This document shows, piece by piece, positions 61,284 through 61,631 of a stretch of 61,631 nt of DNA. How positions within the stretch are numbered: the stretch's first letter is position 1; every line of letters starts with the position of its first letter. The stretch comes from Dehalococcoidia bacterium (GTDB taxonomy: Bacteria; Chloroflexota; Dehalococcoidia; UBA2979), in contig WHSU01000017.1 in assembly GCA_009379925.1 (NCBI GenBank), positions 1-61,631 on the forward strand, written 5' to 3'. The position numbers and the translations under genes were made by a program. The notes beneath the pieces were generated by a model. The model was not told the origin of the DNA and did no database searches. It saw nothing but the letters and a program-made list of their open reading frames with translations.

Positions 61284-61631
61284 TGCCAGTCGCGGGCCAC
61301 GATCGGGTGCCCGAGCGCCGCCTCCGCTTCGGCGCGGGTGACGTCGCGCACATGGACCGAGAACGTCCAGCGGTGCCCTTCGAGGTCGATCGCCCGGTAG
61401 GTGCGGTCGCCGTAGAACTGCTCTTCTGGCTCGGCCTCGATCTCCGCGCCGGCGGTCCGGGCGCGCTCGCAGTGCTCGTCGAGGCCATCGGGCAACTGAA
61501 CCTCGATCGACTGGGTATTCACGCCGCCGATGCTGGAGGGACTGCGGACTCGCTCCGTCCACTCGGCGCCCACCATGATCCGGCCGCGACCGGCGCAGCT
61601 CATCTCGTAGTGGCACATCTCGGGCGCCTCG
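61280..61631 (-). CDS. VOC-family protein, 5' end cut by window edge
   Basis: The frame is open at the right edge, so the N-terminus lies outside. The visible 117 residues include GRIMVGAEW, GVNTQSIEVQLPDGLDEHCERARTAGAEIEAEPEEQFYGDRTYRAIDLEGHRWTFS, a glyoxalase-like ending. It is the first visible gene of a VOC-ArsR-SRPBCC operon, all coupled by four-base overlaps. Confidence 0.8.
   Translation of the reverse strand, partial: EAPEMCHYEMSCAGRGRIMVGAEWTERVRSPSSIGGVNTQSIEVQLPDGLDEHCERARTAGAEIEAEPEEQFYGDRTYRAIDLEGHRWTFSVHVRDVTRAEAEAALGHPIVARDWQ

Overview
The window is high-GC bacterial DNA in which nearly every gene is flanked by GC-rich antisense frames. The gene set suggests a Chloroflexota bacterium (Dehalococcoidia-like): a complex I cluster without NuoEFG, paired type-I glutamine synthetases beside an ammonium transporter and a GlnR-like regulator, predicted lipoproteins with Thr/Ala/Pro linkers, and GTG/TTG starts, some probably leaderless. 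An actinobacterial-type relative cannot be excluded, because no rRNA or other firm marker is present.

Layout. (1) 1-2.6 kb: a lower-GC patch of secreted proteins: a partial lipoprotein, a paralogous small secreted protein with a decayed second copy, and an M23-peptidase-like protein. (2) 2.8-11.2 kb: a compact, single-strand mobile element ending beside tRNA-Thr(CGT). It has a tyrosine integrase, small early genes, a Toprim primase, a D5/P4-type helicase, TerS-like and TerL genes and four small ORFs, but no portal, capsid or tail genes. This is the profile of a phage satellite or a reduced prophage. (3) 11.4-18.7 kb: chromosomal genes including a barrel-like protein, a MerR regulator with a probably leaderless promoter, an ABC-F protein and a GlnR-like regulator. 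(4) 19-27 kb: a nitrogen island with an orphan winged-helix protein, a P-II protein whose Tyr51 is replaced by Phe, amt and two different glutamine synthetases, with GTTAC repeats upstream of amt. (5) 27.4-28.4 kb: a two-subunit MaoC-type dehydratase pair. (6) 28.5-39.1 kb: an 11-gene complex I cluster in the order nuoABCDHIJKLMN on the minus strand.

(7) 39-57.7 kb: housekeeping and envelope genes: a GerMN lipoprotein, an inositol-phosphatase-family enzyme, a methyltransferase, a frameshifted carboxylesterase, tsaD, a PP2C-like/beta-propeller membrane protein, a SufR-like regulator, a zinc-ribbon/membrane/coiled-coil pair that includes a trypsin-like protease, rdgB-moaA-moaC, an inositol-1-phosphate synthase with an N-terminal helix-turn-helix, a cupin and a large secreted beta-helix protein. 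(8) 58-61.6 kb: a recombination-scarred stretch with a broken ABC-2 permease, a VOC protein, a sigma-factor stub abutting a truncated integrase, TetR with a palindromic operator, and a VOC-ArsR-SRPBCC operon whose last gene is cut where it meets tetR.

How they work together. The nitrogen island takes up ammonium (Amt), senses state (P-II), assimilates it (GlnA), and is plausibly controlled by the GlnR-like regulator. Complex I without its NADH-oxidising module must take electrons from another donor or from subunits encoded elsewhere. Several conserved genes carry single-base frameshifts (about 26.92, 42.99 and 58.20 kb), so assembly error has to be weighed against true decay.
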